From: an uncultured Pelagibacteraceae bacterium
GTDB taxonomy: Bacteria; Pseudomonadota; Alphaproteobacteria; Pelagibacterales; Pelagibacteraceae
Length of the DNA stretch: 59,045 nt
Assembly (NCBI GenBank): GCA_902596915.1
Contig: CACJVQ010000006.1
Span: 1 to 59,045 of the forward strand
Direction of reading: 5' to 3'
Part shown: positions 1 to 8,399 of the stretch, piece after piece
Position numbering within the stretch: position 1 is the stretch's first letter
Layout of the letters: each line of letters starts with the position of its first letter
The notes under the pieces: generated by a model
What the model was told of the DNA's origin: nothing
What the model saw: only the letters and a program-made list of their open reading frames with translations
Database searches by the model: none
Translations under genes and position numbers: made by a program

Positions 1-417
1 TTATCAAGTAAAGGTAGATACGCTGTAATGGCTTTAGCGGATCTTGCAAAATTTAATTTAAAAGAGCCGGTATCTTTAAGAGATATATCTCTAAGACAAG
101 GTATATCGCTTGTTTACTTGGAACAGCTTTTTTCAAAATTAAAAAAGAACCAAATTGTTACAAGTGTTAGAGGCAATAAAGGTGGTTACGTATTATCAAA
201 ACAAGCATCTGAGATAAAAATTTCAGATGTGTTTATTGCTGTTGATGAAAAAGTAAAAACAGTTGGTTGTGAAAAACATTCAGAGAATGGATGCAACGGT
301 AAATCTTCTAAATGTATTACGCATGATTTATGGGATGAGCTAGAAGATTATATAAATAACTTTTTCCAGCAAAAAACATTAAGTGATTTAATTAATAAGA
401 GAAATGTAAATGGATAA
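1..417 (+). CDS. iscR: Rrf2/IscR-type Fe-S-sensing transcriptional regulator (5' partial)
   Basis: The reading frame is open from base 1 and begins LSSKGRYAV, the conserved N-terminal winged-helix start of Rrf2 proteins, so only a few N-terminal codons lie outside the window. An ATG at 28 is internal. The helix-turn-helix region ([17 protein letters not shown], then a [12 protein letters not shown] wing) is followed by three cysteines and a histidine in the pattern C-x7-C-x6-C-x2-H. This matches the 2Fe-2S ligand set of IscR but with wider spacing than the C-x5-C-x5-C of E. coli. IscR represses or activates Fe-S assembly genes according to its cluster state. It overlaps sufB by 8 bases, so it is probably the first gene of the operon it controls. 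The promoter and operator are outside the window. Confidence 0.9.
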   Translation, partial: LSSKGRYAVMALADLAKFNLKEPVSLRDISLRQGISLVYLEQLFSKLKKNQIVTSVRGNKGGYVLSKQASEIKISDVFIAVDEKVKTVGCEKHSENGCNGKSSKCITHDLWDELEDYINNFFQQKTLSDLINKRNVNG

Positions 418-1852
418 CAGACAAAAAGAAATTGATAATTTAAAAGATTATAAATACGGATTTACAACCGATATTGAAAACACAAGAGCGCCCAAGGGAT
501 TAAACGAAGATGTGATAAAATTCATTTCTAACATTAAAAAAGAACCACAATGGATGCTTGATTTTAGATTAAAAGCATATGAAAGATTTAAACAGTTAAA
601 AGAACCTGATTGGCAAAAACCAAAATATCCAAAAATAGATTACCAAGATTTATATTATTATTCAGCTCCTAAAAGTATGAAAGATAAACCAAAAAACTTG
701 GATGATTTGGACCCTAAACTTTTGGAAACATATAAAAAATTAGGAATCCCACTTCAAGAGCAAAAGAGACTTAATGGTATAGCAGTTGATGCAGTATTTG
801 ATTCTGTTTCTGTAGCAACAACATTTAGAGAAGAACTTACAAAACAGGGAATTATTTTTTGTCCAATTTCAGAAGCTATACAAAATCATCCTGAATTAGT
901 TAAAAAATATTTAGGTTCGGTTATACCAGTCACTGATCATTTCTTTGCAACTCTAAACTCTGCAGTTTTTACTGATGGATCATTTGCCTACATACCCGAA
1001 GGTGTACGTTGCCCAATGGAGCTTTCAACATACTTTAGAATTAATGCATCTAATACAGGACAATTTGAAAGAACATTAATTGTTGCTGATAAGGGAAGCT
1101 ATGTAAGTTATTTAGAAGGTTGTACTGCTCCTATGCGAGACGAAAATCAGTTACATGCTGCAAATGTTGAATTAGTTGCATTAGATGATGCAGAGATAAA
1201 ATATTCTACAGTTCAGAATTGGTACCCTGGTGATAAAGATGGAAAAGGTGGGATTTATAATTTTGTTACGAAGCGTGGATTGTGCAAAGGAAAGAACTCC
1301 AAAATCTCTTGGACACAAGTCGAAACTGGTTCTGCCATTACTTGGAAATATCCAAGTTGTATTTTAAAAGGTGATAATTCTGTTGGTGAATTCTACTCAA
1401 TAGCTATTACAAATAATCATCAAAAAGCAGATACTGGAACTAAAATGATTCATTTAGGAAAAAATACTAAAAGCAAAATAATATCAAAAGGTATTAGTGC
1501 TGGTTTCTCTGATATGACCTATAGAGGTTTGGTTGATATCTCTTCGAAAGCCGCAAATTCCAATAATTATACTCAATGTGACTCTTTATTAATGGGTAAC
1601 AAATGTGGGGCGCACACAGTTCCTTATATTAAAAATAAAAATTCAGAGTCCAACATTGCTCATGAAGCAACAACATCAAAGATTAGTGAAGAGCAGTTAC
1701 ATTACTGTCAACAGAGGGGTTTGAGTGCTGAAGAAGCAGTAGGGCTAATTGTAAATGGATTTTGTAAAGAGGTATTACAACAATTACCAATGGAATTTGC
1801 TGTTGAGGCTCAAAAACTAGTTGGCATCAGCTTAGAAGGTAGTGTTGGCTAA
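410..1852 (+). CDS. sufB: Fe-S cluster assembly scaffold subunit SufB
   Basis: SufB is the scaffold subunit of the cytosolic SufBCD complex, on which Fe-S clusters are built with sulfur delivered from SufS. The 480-residue length is normal. Typical SufB stretches are visible, including [41 protein letters not shown] and [21 protein letters not shown], plus the C-terminal [19 protein letters not shown] segment shared with SufD. Its start lies inside the end of iscR and its last base is the first base of sufC, which implies translational coupling in one operon. Confidence 0.97.
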   Translation: MDNRQKEIDNLKDYKYGFTTDIENTRAPKGLNEDVIKFISNIKKEPQWMLDFRLKAYERFKQLKEPDWQKPKYPKIDYQDLYYYSAPKSMKDKPKNLDDLDPKLLETYKKLGIPLQEQKRLNGIAVDAVFDSVSVATTFREELTKQGIIFCPISEAIQNHPELVKKYLGSVIPVTDHFFATLNSAVFTDGSFAYIPEGVRCPMELSTYFRINASNTGQFERTLIVADKGSYVSYLEGCTAPMRDENQLHAANVELVALDDAEIKYSTVQNWYPGDKDGKGGIYNFVTKRGLCKGKNSKISWTQVETGSAITWKYPSCILKGDNSVGEFYSIAITNNHQKADTGTKMIHLGKNTKSKIISKGISAGFSDMTYRGLVDISSKAANSNNYTQCDSLLMGNKCGAHTVPYIKNKNSESNIAHEATTSKISEEQLHYCQQRGLSAEEAVGLIVNGFCKEVLQQLPMEFAVEAQKLVGISLEGSVG

Positions 1853-2586
1853 TGTTAAAAATAAATAAATTAAACGCAAAAATTGATAGCAAAGAGATTT
1901 TAAAGGAATTTTCTCTAAATATTAATCCTGGAGAGGTTCATGCTATTATGGGTCCTAATGGATCTGGTAAAAGTACTTTATCAAATATTTTGTCAGGTAA
2001 AAAGGGATATGAAGTTTCAGGAGAAGTACTTTTTGAGGAAAAAGATTTGTTTGAACTTGAAACTGAGGAAAGAGCTCATAAAGGTATTTTTCTTGCTTTT
2101 CAATATCCATTAGAAATTCCAGGTGTTAATACAAATATATTCCTAAAGACTTCATTAAATGCTGTAAGAAAAGCAAGAGGTGAAAAAGAGCTCGATGCAA
2201 TAGAATTTTTAAAATTGGTGAAGGAAAAATCTAAAGAACTTAAATTCGATGAAGAAAAATTAAACAGACAACTAAATGTCGGTTTTTCAGGCGGAGAGAA
2301 AAAGAAAAATGAAATTTTACAAATGTCATTATTGGCTCCAAAATTATCAATATTGGATGAAACAGACTCAGGTTTAGATATTGATGCATTAAGAATTGTA
2401 GCTGATGGAGTTAATACATTAAGGGATAATAAAAATTCATTTTTAATAATTACACATTACCAAAGATTACTTGATTATATCAAACCAGATTTTGTCCATG
2501 TTTTAATGGATGGAAAAATTGTTAAATCTGGTGGTGCAGAACTAGCTTTGGAATTAGAAAAAAAAGGGTATGAAAATTTTCATTAG
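1852..2586 (+). CDS. sufC: Fe-S cluster assembly ATPase SufC
   Basis: SufC is the ABC-type ATPase of the SufBCD complex; ATP hydrolysis reshapes SufB-SufD during cluster formation. The 244-residue protein has a Walker A motif GPNGSGKST near residue 34, an ABC signature in the SufC form ([20 protein letters not shown]), Walker B with D-loop ([16 protein letters not shown]) and the switch histidine in [10 protein letters not shown]. There is no membrane domain, as expected for this soluble member. It shares one base with sufB and abuts sufD. Confidence 0.97.
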   Translation: MLKINKLNAKIDSKEILKEFSLNINPGEVHAIMGPNGSGKSTLSNILSGKKGYEVSGEVLFEEKDLFELETEERAHKGIFLAFQYPLEIPGVNTNIFLKTSLNAVRKARGEKELDAIEFLKLVKEKSKELKFDEEKLNRQLNVGFSGGEKKKNEILQMSLLAPKLSILDETDSGLDIDALRIVADGVNTLRDNKNSFLIITHYQRLLDYIKPDFVHVLMDGKIVKSGGAELALELEKKGYENFH

Positions 2587-3834
2587 ATGAAAGAGCAACT
2601 ACAAAAAGATTTTGATAATACTATTAGAAATTTAACTTTATCTCAAAAAGATATTGAAATAAAAAAATTTTATTTAGATAATTTTATCAACAAAGGTTTT
2701 CCAAACAGAAAAGAAGAGGATTGGAAATTTTCTGATCTTAACCAAATAATAAAAAAAAATATTGGAGAGTTAAGTTTTTATAGTGACTATACATCTACAA
2801 ATAAAGTCGATACTTCTGCATTCGTAGATGGTCTAGAGCATAACAAAATAGTATTTATCAATGGAAGAATAGAAAAAATTGATTTTGATTATGAAAAAAA
2901 AGACCAAATAGAAATAATTGATCAGTCGGAAACTATCAATAAATTCAATAATAATAGCTCTTTATCTGATTTAAATAGTGCTTTTACCAACAAGTCTTTT
3001 AAAATAGTGGTAAAAGAGGGTTATCAATTAACAAAACCTCTTATTATCTATCATACTACCAACTCAAAAATTTGGTCTAAAAATATTAATTTAAGATTAA
3101 ATTTTGAATTATATGAAAATAGTTCTCTAAAATTAATTGATTTATTTAGAGACACTTCAGAAAAAAATTTCCTAAATATTTTTTACAACTTTGATTTAAA
3201 AGAAAATTCTGTTTTAAAAAACTATAAAGTAGACAAATTAGAAAATAAAAATATTAAGTATTCCTTTAACAATATTGATCAAGACAAAAACAGTATTTCA
3301 GAAACATTTATTTTATCTTCGGGGTCAAATTTTTGTAAGAATGAAATTAACTGTAATTTAAATGGAGAATATTCATCAGCTTTTGTAAATGGTATTTTCT
3401 CTATAAATAATAATAAACACCATGAAATTAGAACAATCATTAATCACTTAACCGAAAACACAAAAAGCTATCAGCTTATAAAAAGTGTTTTAGAAGATAG
3501 TTCAAGAGCGGTTTATCAAGGAAAAATATTTGTTAACTCTAAAGCACAGAAAACAGATGGCTATCAATTTAGTAAAGCAATATTATTAAATAAAGACTCA
3601 GAGTTTAATGCTAAACCAGAGTTAGAAATTTATGCAGATGACGTGAAATGTTCACATGGTTCTGCATCAGGTAGTCTTAATGAGGACTCAATATTTTATT
3701 TAATGTCTAGGGGATTAAATTATCAACAATCAAAAGAACTTTTGATAAACGGGTTTCTGCTTGATGTAGTTGAAAAAATTACAGACCCTGAAGTAAAAAA
3801 TTTAATTAAAAATATGATTGGAATAAAGGAATGA
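2587..3834 (+). CDS. sufD: Fe-S cluster assembly protein SufD
   Basis: SufD is the partner of SufB in the SufBC2D scaffold and helps iron entry. The protein is 415 residues. The N-terminal region is poorly conserved, with FPNRKEEDWKFSDLNQI typical of SufD starts. The conserved C-terminal beta-helix segment includes YQGKIFVNSKAQKTDGYQ, ADDVKCSHGSASGSL and the MSRGL...LLINGFL end. It starts directly after the sufC stop codon and overlaps sufS by 4 bases. Confidence 0.96.
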   Translation: MKEQLQKDFDNTIRNLTLSQKDIEIKKFYLDNFINKGFPNRKEEDWKFSDLNQIIKKNIGELSFYSDYTSTNKVDTSAFVDGLEHNKIVFINGRIEKIDFDYEKKDQIEIIDQSETINKFNNNSSLSDLNSAFTNKSFKIVVKEGYQLTKPLIIYHTTNSKIWSKNINLRLNFELYENSSLKLIDLFRDTSEKNFLNIFYNFDLKENSVLKNYKVDKLENKNIKYSFNNIDQDKNSISETFILSSGSNFCKNEINCNLNGEYSSAFVNGIFSINNNKHHEIRTIINHLTENTKSYQLIKSVLEDSSRAVYQGKIFVNSKAQKTDGYQFSKAILLNKDSEFNAKPELEIYADDVKCSHGSASGSLNEDSIFYLMSRGLNYQQSKELLINGFLLDVVEKITDPEVKNLIKNMIGIKE

Positions 3835-5051
3835 AAATAGAAAATATAAAAACTGAGTTTCCTATATTTGATGAAAAAATTCAAAATAATGATCTAGTCT
3901 ATTTAGATAGTGCTAACTCATCACAAAAACCAAAAGTTGTAGCGGATAAAATAAATGAATTCTATACTAAACAATTTTCAAATGTTGGAAGAAGTGTTCA
4001 CTATTTAGCAGTTCCAGCGACAAACTTATATGAAAATACACGTTCTTCTGTTCAAAAATATATAAATGCTAAAGATAAAAATGAAATAGTTTTTACAAAG
4101 GGAGCAACTGAGGCATTAAATTTAGTTGCTAATACTCTAGGGCAAAAATATCTGAATGAGGGAGATGAAATTTTAATTACAGAGCTTGAGCACCATTCAA
4201 ATTATGTGCCTTGGCATTTTTTAAGAAAATCAAAAAATATAAAAATCAATTTTGCAGAGGTAAATGAAGATGGTGACATTTCTTTAGAGGATATTGAAAA
4301 AAAAATAACATCTAAGACCAAAGTAATAGCAATTACTCATTTATCCAACGTGACGGGAGCAATATTGCCTGTTAAAGAAATAACAGATTTAGCTCATTCG
4401 AAAGGAATAATAGTTGTCATTGATGGTTGTCAGGGAGCTCCTCATCTTAAATTAGATATGCAAGATTTAGATTGTGATTTTTATGCAATATCTTGCCATA
4501 AAATGTACGGACCAACTGGACTAGGTGTTTTATATGGTAAAAAAAAGTGGTTAGAGGAACTGCCACCCTATCAAGGCGGAGGTGGAATGATTAGAGAAGT
4601 CAAAAAAGATAAAATATCTTATGGAGATTTACCAAATAAATATGAAGCTGGTACCATGGCTACAGCACAAGTTATTGCGTTTGATCAGTCAATAAAGTTT
4701 ATGGAGAGTGTTGGTATAGAGAATATTATGAAACATGAAGCTGATTTAATTGAATATGGTCAAGAATTGTTACAAAAAAATAATTCAGTTAAATTAATTG
4801 GTAGTCCAAAAAATAAAGGTGGAGTTTTATCCTTCACATTGGAGGGCGTTCATCCACATGATATTGCAACAATACTTGATGAAGATGGGGTTGCAATAAG
4901 AGCAGGCCACCATTGCTGTCAAATATTACACGATAAATTAAATATACCTGCTAGTGCAAGAGCGTCGGTTGGAATTTATAATACTAAAGATGATTTAGAC
5001 AAGTTAAACGACTCAATTAATAACTGTAAAAAAATATTTAATTTAAAATGA
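3831..5051 (+). CDS. sufS: Cysteine desulfurase SufS (group II, PLP-dependent)
   Basis: SufS removes sulfur from L-cysteine to give alanine and an enzyme persulfide, feeding the Suf system. The 406-residue protein shows the PLP-binding lysine in ISCHKMYGPTG (Lys224) and the desulfurase loop RAGHHCCQ near residues 357-364, where Cys362 fits the persulfide-forming residue; the following Cys363 is an extra cysteine. The LEHHSNYVPW and DGCQGAPH motifs are typical of group II enzymes. It overlaps sufD (ATGA) and sufU (4 bases). With SufU next door, SufU rather than SufE is the probable sulfur acceptor. Confidence 0.96.
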   Translation: MKIENIKTEFPIFDEKIQNNDLVYLDSANSSQKPKVVADKINEFYTKQFSNVGRSVHYLAVPATNLYENTRSSVQKYINAKDKNEIVFTKGATEALNLVANTLGQKYLNEGDEILITELEHHSNYVPWHFLRKSKNIKINFAEVNEDGDISLEDIEKKITSKTKVIAITHLSNVTGAILPVKEITDLAHSKGIIVVIDGCQGAPHLKLDMQDLDCDFYAISCHKMYGPTGLGVLYGKKKWLEELPPYQGGGGMIREVKKDKISYGDLPNKYEAGTMATAQVIAFDQSIKFMESVGIENIMKHEADLIEYGQELLQKNNSVKLIGSPKNKGGVLSFTLEGVHPHDIATILDEDGVAIRAGHHCCQILHDKLNIPASARASVGIYNTKDDLDKLNDSINNCKKIFNLK

Positions 5052-5512
5052 ACCTAAAAGAACTTTATCAAGAAATTATTTTAGAACATGGGAAAAATCC
5101 AAGGAATCTTGGAAAAGTACATGAGTTTAATAAAGATGCAAAAGGTCATAATCCGTTATGTGGAGACAATGTTCATGTTTATCTAAAATTAAATGGACAA
5201 AAAATAGTCGAGGATATTTCGTTTGAGGGAAGTGGGTGTGCTATTTCAATGGCATCAGCTTCGATTATGACTGATTTAATTAAAGGTAAAAATGAACATG
5301 AGGCTAAAGAGATAGTTGAAGATTTTTTAGGAATGATAAAAGAAAATCCAGAATTAAAATCAGAATACTTAAAAGAAGATGAGAAAACCAAATTGATGTG
5401 TTTATCTGGTGTTAAACAATATCCAATGAGAGTTAAGTGTGCAACATTATCGTGGCATACCCTTACATCAGCAATGGATAACTCAAAGGAAATCACTAAT
5501 ACCGAGTCTTAA
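5048..5512 (+). CDS. sufU: SufU-type sulfur acceptor / IscU-like protein
   Basis: This 154-residue member of the NifU_N/IscU fold carries three conserved cysteines: Cys38 (NPLCGD), Cys64 (GSGCAIS) and Cys131 (VKCATLSW), with Asp40 as the likely fourth ligand. The roughly 20-residue extra segment between the second and third cysteines distinguishes SufU from IscU. SufU binds zinc and takes the persulfide from SufS. It overlaps sufS by 4 bases and precedes sufT by 4 bases. No SufE or SufE-like gene is seen in the cluster. Assignment as SufU rather than IscU rests on the insertion and on sitting beside SufS. Confidence 0.9.
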   Translation: MNLKELYQEIILEHGKNPRNLGKVHEFNKDAKGHNPLCGDNVHVYLKLNGQKIVEDISFEGSGCAISMASASIMTDLIKGKNEHEAKEIVEDFLGMIKENPELKSEYLKEDEKTKLMCLSGVKQYPMRVKCATLSWHTLTSAMDNSKEITNTES

Positions 5513-5516
5513 CTTT

Positions 5517-5813
5517 ATGGAATTAAAAGAAAAAGTAATTGAAGAAATAAAAAAAATCTACGATCCTGAAATACCAGTAAATATTTACGAACTTGGATTA
5601 ATATATGATATCGCCGTAGATAAAAAAAATATTAGTGTAAAAATGACACTTACTACTCCAAATTGTCCAGTAGCCGAAAGTTTGCCTAAAGAAGTTAAAG
5701 ATAGTATTATGCAATTAGATGAAGTTGATAAAGTAGATTTAGATTTAGTTTGGGAACCACCATGGGATAAGTCTATGATGTCAGAGGCAGCAAGATTAGA
5801 ATTAAATTTATGA
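5517..5813 (+). CDS. sufT: SufT / MIP18-family (DUF59) Fe-S assembly factor
   Basis: This small DUF59/MIP18 protein assists Fe-S maturation of client proteins. I place the start at the ATG at 5517, four bases after the sufU stop, which gives 98 residues beginning MELKEKVIEEIKKIYDPEIP. An in-frame ATG at 5439 would lie deep inside sufU and add unrelated sequence. Family motifs seen are DPEIPVNIYELGLIYDI, TLTTPNCPVAESLP with its conserved cysteine, and the C-terminal VWEPPWDKSMMSEAARLEL. It overlaps sufA by 4 bases. Confidence 0.9.
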   Translation: MELKEKVIEEIKKIYDPEIPVNIYELGLIYDIAVDKKNISVKMTLTTPNCPVAESLPKEVKDSIMQLDEVDKVDLDLVWEPPWDKSMMSEAARLELNL

Positions 5814-6145
5814 CGAAACAAGTTATATCATTAAGTGATCAAGCAGCAGATAGGATAAAAGAAATTATGTCTTCTGCTGATAATGACTCTATTGGTGTTA
5901 GAGTTGGAGTAAAATCAGGTGGATGCGCAGGAATGTCTTATATTATGGAATATACAAAGGAAATAAATCCTAATGATGAAGTTATTGAGGATAAAGGAGT
6001 AAAAGTATTCATTGATCCAGCAGCTGTTATGTATCTTTTTGGAACTGAAATGGATTATAAAAAAGAGCAATTTTCCTCTCAATTTGTCTTTAATAATCCT
6101 AATGAGACTGAAAGATGCGGTTGTGGAGAGTCTTTTAAAGTTTAA
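5810..6145 (+). CDS. sufA: A-type Fe-S carrier protein SufA
   Basis: This is a HesB/IscA-family carrier that receives clusters from SufBCD and passes them to apo-proteins. It has 111 residues with the three conserved cysteines at Cys39 (SGGCAGMSY) and Cys103/Cys105 (CGCGESF). It starts within the sufT stop (ATGA) and is the last gene of the operon. ErpA or IscA are alternative names, but context favours SufA. A weak 6-bp stem at about 6182-6198 followed by T-rich sequence could end the operon. Confidence 0.93.
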   Translation: MTKQVISLSDQAADRIKEIMSSADNDSIGVRVGVKSGGCAGMSYIMEYTKEINPNDEVIEDKGVKVFIDPAAVMYLFGTEMDYKKEQFSSQFVFNNPNETERCGCGESFKV

Positions 6146-6283
6146 TTATTGGTAATAGGAAATAAACCAATATTGTCCTCTCTTATTCATAGAATAAGTC
6201 TTATTTTTTCTTCTCTTAGGTCTCCTATTTTCAGGTTTTTTTAAACCAATAATATTCTTTAAGTTTGATATGAACTTGGTCAT
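6146..6283 (-). CDS. Possible small basic protein, 45 aa (unrecognised)
   Basis: A minus-strand ORF fits exactly between the sufA stop and the hairpin that follows glnA. The 45 codons begin MTKFISNLKNIIGLKKPENR and end in an aromatic, basic tail (RGQYWFISYYQ). Residues 15-34 are very rich in Lys and Arg, as in nucleic-acid-binding or ribosome-associated peptides. AGAAGG lies 2 bases upstream of its ATG, a rather tight spacing. Its stop codon abuts the sufA stop on the opposite strand. I do not recognise the family, and chance ORFs of this size occur in AT-rich spacers. Confidence 0.35.
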   Translation of the reverse strand: MTKFISNLKNIIGLKKPENRRPKRRKNKTYSMNKRGQYWFISYYQ

Positions 6284-6323
6284 AGCCTTCTCATAACAAA
6301 ATTGAATGAAATTAGAATTCTAA

Positions 6324-6360
6324 TATGGGAATACCTGCTATTACTGCAGGTAATCCCATA
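6324..6360 (-). terminator. Hairpin downstream of glnA, probable terminator
   Basis: A 15-bp inverted repeat with one mismatch (arms 6324-6338 and 6346-6360, 7-base loop) starts 12 bases past the glnA stop on the minus strand. The following minus-strand sequence (TTAGAATTCTAATTT) is AT-rich but has no clean T-tract, so it may act as a 3' stabilising stem as much as a terminator. Confidence 0.6.
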
Positions 6361-6371
6361 AAATAAGCTTT

Positions 6372-7778
6372 TTAACAGCTATAATACATGTCGAATTCAA
6401 TAGGGTGCGGCGTATGTTCAAAATTATGAATTTCTTCATATTTAAGTTCAATGTACGCATCTATTTGATCATCAGTAAATACATTACCTTGAGTTAAGAA
6501 ACTTCTATCTTTATCCAAAGCTTCCATCGCTTCTCTCAAAGAGCCACAAACAGTTGGCACTTTTTTTACTTGCTTTTCTGATAAAGCATAAAGATCTTTG
6601 TCAAACGATTTACCTGGATCAATTTTATTTTTTATTCCGTCAATTCCAGCCATAAGCATTGAAGCAAATGTTAAATATGGATTTCCAGATGCATCTGGGA
6701 ATCTGATTTCGCATCTTGCACCTTTTTTACTCAATGTTATTGGAATTCTGCATGAAGCCGATCTATTTCTTGCAGAATATGCAAGTAAAACAGGAGCTTC
6801 AAATCCTGGTATTAATCTTTTGTAACTATTTGTAGTAGCATTAGCAAATGCATTAATCGCTTTTGCATGCTTTAGTACTCCACCAATATAGTAGAGAGCA
6901 GTTTGTGACAATCCAGCATATTTGTTTCCAGAAAATACGGGAGTTTTGCCTTTCCAAATTGATTGGTGAGTATGCATTCCAGAACCATTGTCTCCTTTAA
7001 CAGGCTTAGGCATAAAAGTTGCAGTTTTACCAAAAGAGTGAGAAACCATTTGAACTACATATTTATATAGTTGAACGTTGTCTGCTTGATCAACCAAAGT
7101 TCCAAATAACATTCCAAGTTCATGTTGACTTGGAGCAACTTCATGGTGGTGTTTTTCTACAGTAATTCCAACATCTCTTAGTCCTTTAAGATATTCACCT
7201 CTCATATCTTGAGCACTATCAACTGGTGGTACTGGAAAATATCCCCCTTTTACTCCAGGTCTATGACCCATGTTTCCATTGTCGTAAGATTTTCCAGAAT
7301 TATAAGGACCTTCTGTGCTATCAATTGAAAAACTTGTTTCATTCATATCGTTTTTAATTCTTACATCATCAAAAACAAAAAACTCAGGCTCTGGCCCAAA
7401 GTAAGCTGTATCTCCAATTCCTGTTTTCTTTAAATAAGCTTCAGCTTTTTTTGCAATCCCTCTTGGATCTCTTTCATAGGGATCTCTCTTAACTGCATCT
7501 AAAATATCGCAAAATAAAATTAAAGTATTATGAGATGTATAAGGATCTATTACTTTTCTACTTAAATCAGGCTTTAATATCATGTCAGACTCATTAATCG
7601 CTTTCCATCCTGCAATTGAAGATCCGTCAAAAAAAACACCGTCATTTAGCATTCCTTCATCTACGATAGTTGTATCCATTGTTAAATGTTGAAGTTTACC
7701 CCTTGGGTCTGTAAATCTAAGATCCACAAACTCAATATTCTTAGACTTCATTAATTTTAGTACGTCCTTAGCGCTCAT
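6372..7778 (-). CDS. glnA: Glutamine synthetase, type I
   Basis: This enzyme makes glutamine from glutamate, ammonia and ATP, the entry point of ammonium assimilation. The 468-residue length is normal for GSI. Visible motifs are FFDGSSIAGW, GPEPEFFVFDD, the ATP-binding PVKGDNGSGMHTHQSIW, IPGFEAPV and NRSASCRIP. Tyr397 in DKDLYALS sits at the position adenylylated by GlnE in GSI-beta enzymes, so covalent regulation is possible. The ribosome site AGGAGATAAT is directly before the ATG. It is transcribed alone, convergent with the suf operon, with a short leader hairpin upstream at 7801-7821. Confidence 0.97.
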   Translation of the reverse strand: MSAKDVLKLMKSKNIEFVDLRFTDPRGKLQHLTMDTTIVDEGMLNDGVFFDGSSIAGWKAINESDMILKPDLSRKVIDPYTSHNTLILFCDILDAVKRDPYERDPRGIAKKAEAYLKKTGIGDTAYFGPEPEFFVFDDVRIKNDMNETSFSIDSTEGPYNSGKSYDNGNMGHRPGVKGGYFPVPPVDSAQDMRGEYLKGLRDVGITVEKHHHEVAPSQHELGMLFGTLVDQADNVQLYKYVVQMVSHSFGKTATFMPKPVKGDNGSGMHTHQSIWKGKTPVFSGNKYAGLSQTALYYIGGVLKHAKAINAFANATTNSYKRLIPGFEAPVLLAYSARNRSASCRIPITLSKKGARCEIRFPDASGNPYLTFASMLMAGIDGIKNKIDPGKSFDKDLYALSEKQVKKVPTVCGSLREAMEALDKDRSFLTQGNVFTDDQIDAYIELKYEEIHNFEHTPHPIEFDMYYSC

Positions 7779-7800
7779 ATTATCTCCTATAATTTTTTAA

Positions 7801-7821
7801 TTTTCTTATCAGTTAAGAAAA
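7801..7821 (-). promoter_or_regulatory. Perfect inverted repeat in the glnA leader
   Basis: An 8-bp perfect inverted repeat (arms 7801-7808 and 7814-7821, loop TCAGT) lies 23-43 bases upstream of the glnA start codon. Its position suits an operator or a 5' UTR hairpin. AT-rich arms make chance occurrence plausible, and I recognise no known glutamine riboswitch structure. Confidence 0.3.
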
Positions 7822-7916
7822 GATAAATAATGCCTATTAAATAGATATCACTTATGCTTTTTTTACATGTATATTAACCTTAAAAAATTGGAATATTCAA
7901 TCAATCCTAAGTTGCA

Positions 7917-8399
7917 ATGATGAGTTTATTAAATAAAGAACCAGTTAAAAGAGCTGAAAAAGCATTAAAAGAATTCGATGAGGCTTTATCAGTTACAGAA
8001 TTAGAAAATACAGCAAGAACAGCGGTAGACGCGGCAAAATCTTTAAATTGTGAAGTGGGAGCAATCGTAAAAAGTTTACTTTTTAAAAATGGTGATAGTT
8101 ATTTTTTATGCTTAGTCTCTGGTGACAAAAGATGTTCATTAAACAAATTAAAAAAGTTTTTTAATAGTAAAGATTTAAGCATGGCATCACCTAATGATGT
8201 GAAAGAACAAACTGGATATACAATTGGAGGAGTATCTCCAATAGGACACACTAATAGCTTGCAGATATTAGTTGATAGTTCTTTGAAGAGATTTAAAGAT
8301 TTATTTGCAGCAGCAGGACATCCAAACTGTATTTTTAAAATTAATTTTGATGATCTTATTAAAATAACAAATGGATCAATAGAAGATTTAATTGAATGA
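7917..8399 (+). CDS. YbaK/ProX-family aminoacyl-tRNA deacylase-like protein
   Basis: A 160-residue single-domain protein of the YbaK / prolyl-tRNA-synthetase-associated fold, whose members hydrolyse mischarged tRNAs such as Cys-tRNAPro or Ala-tRNAPro. Evidence is the conserved lysine in EVGAIVKSLLFK, the GDKRCSLNKLKK segment and the GGVSPIGH loop, which lines the substrate pocket in the family. Two ATGs (7917 and 7920) compete for the start. It overlaps the following transporter gene by 4 bases, so they are co-transcribed. The substrate cannot be read from the sequence. Confidence 0.85.
   Translation: MMSLLNKEPVKRAEKALKEFDEALSVTELENTARTAVDAAKSLNCEVGAIVKSLLFKNGDSYFLCLVSGDKRCSLNKLKKFFNSKDLSMASPNDVKEQTGYTIGGVSPIGHTNSLQILVDSSLKRFKDLFAAAGHPNCIFKINFDDLIKITNGSIEDLIE

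Noticed and set aside
5179-5496. Long minus-strand ORF opposite sufU
   Set aside because: It lies entirely antisense to a well-supported conserved gene and resembles no family; the same holds for the other antisense ORFs in the window.
6182-6210. Small stem followed by T-rich sequence after sufA
   Set aside because: A six-pair A-T-rich stem is too weak to call a terminator alone, and it lies inside the possible small ORF; mentioned only with sufA.
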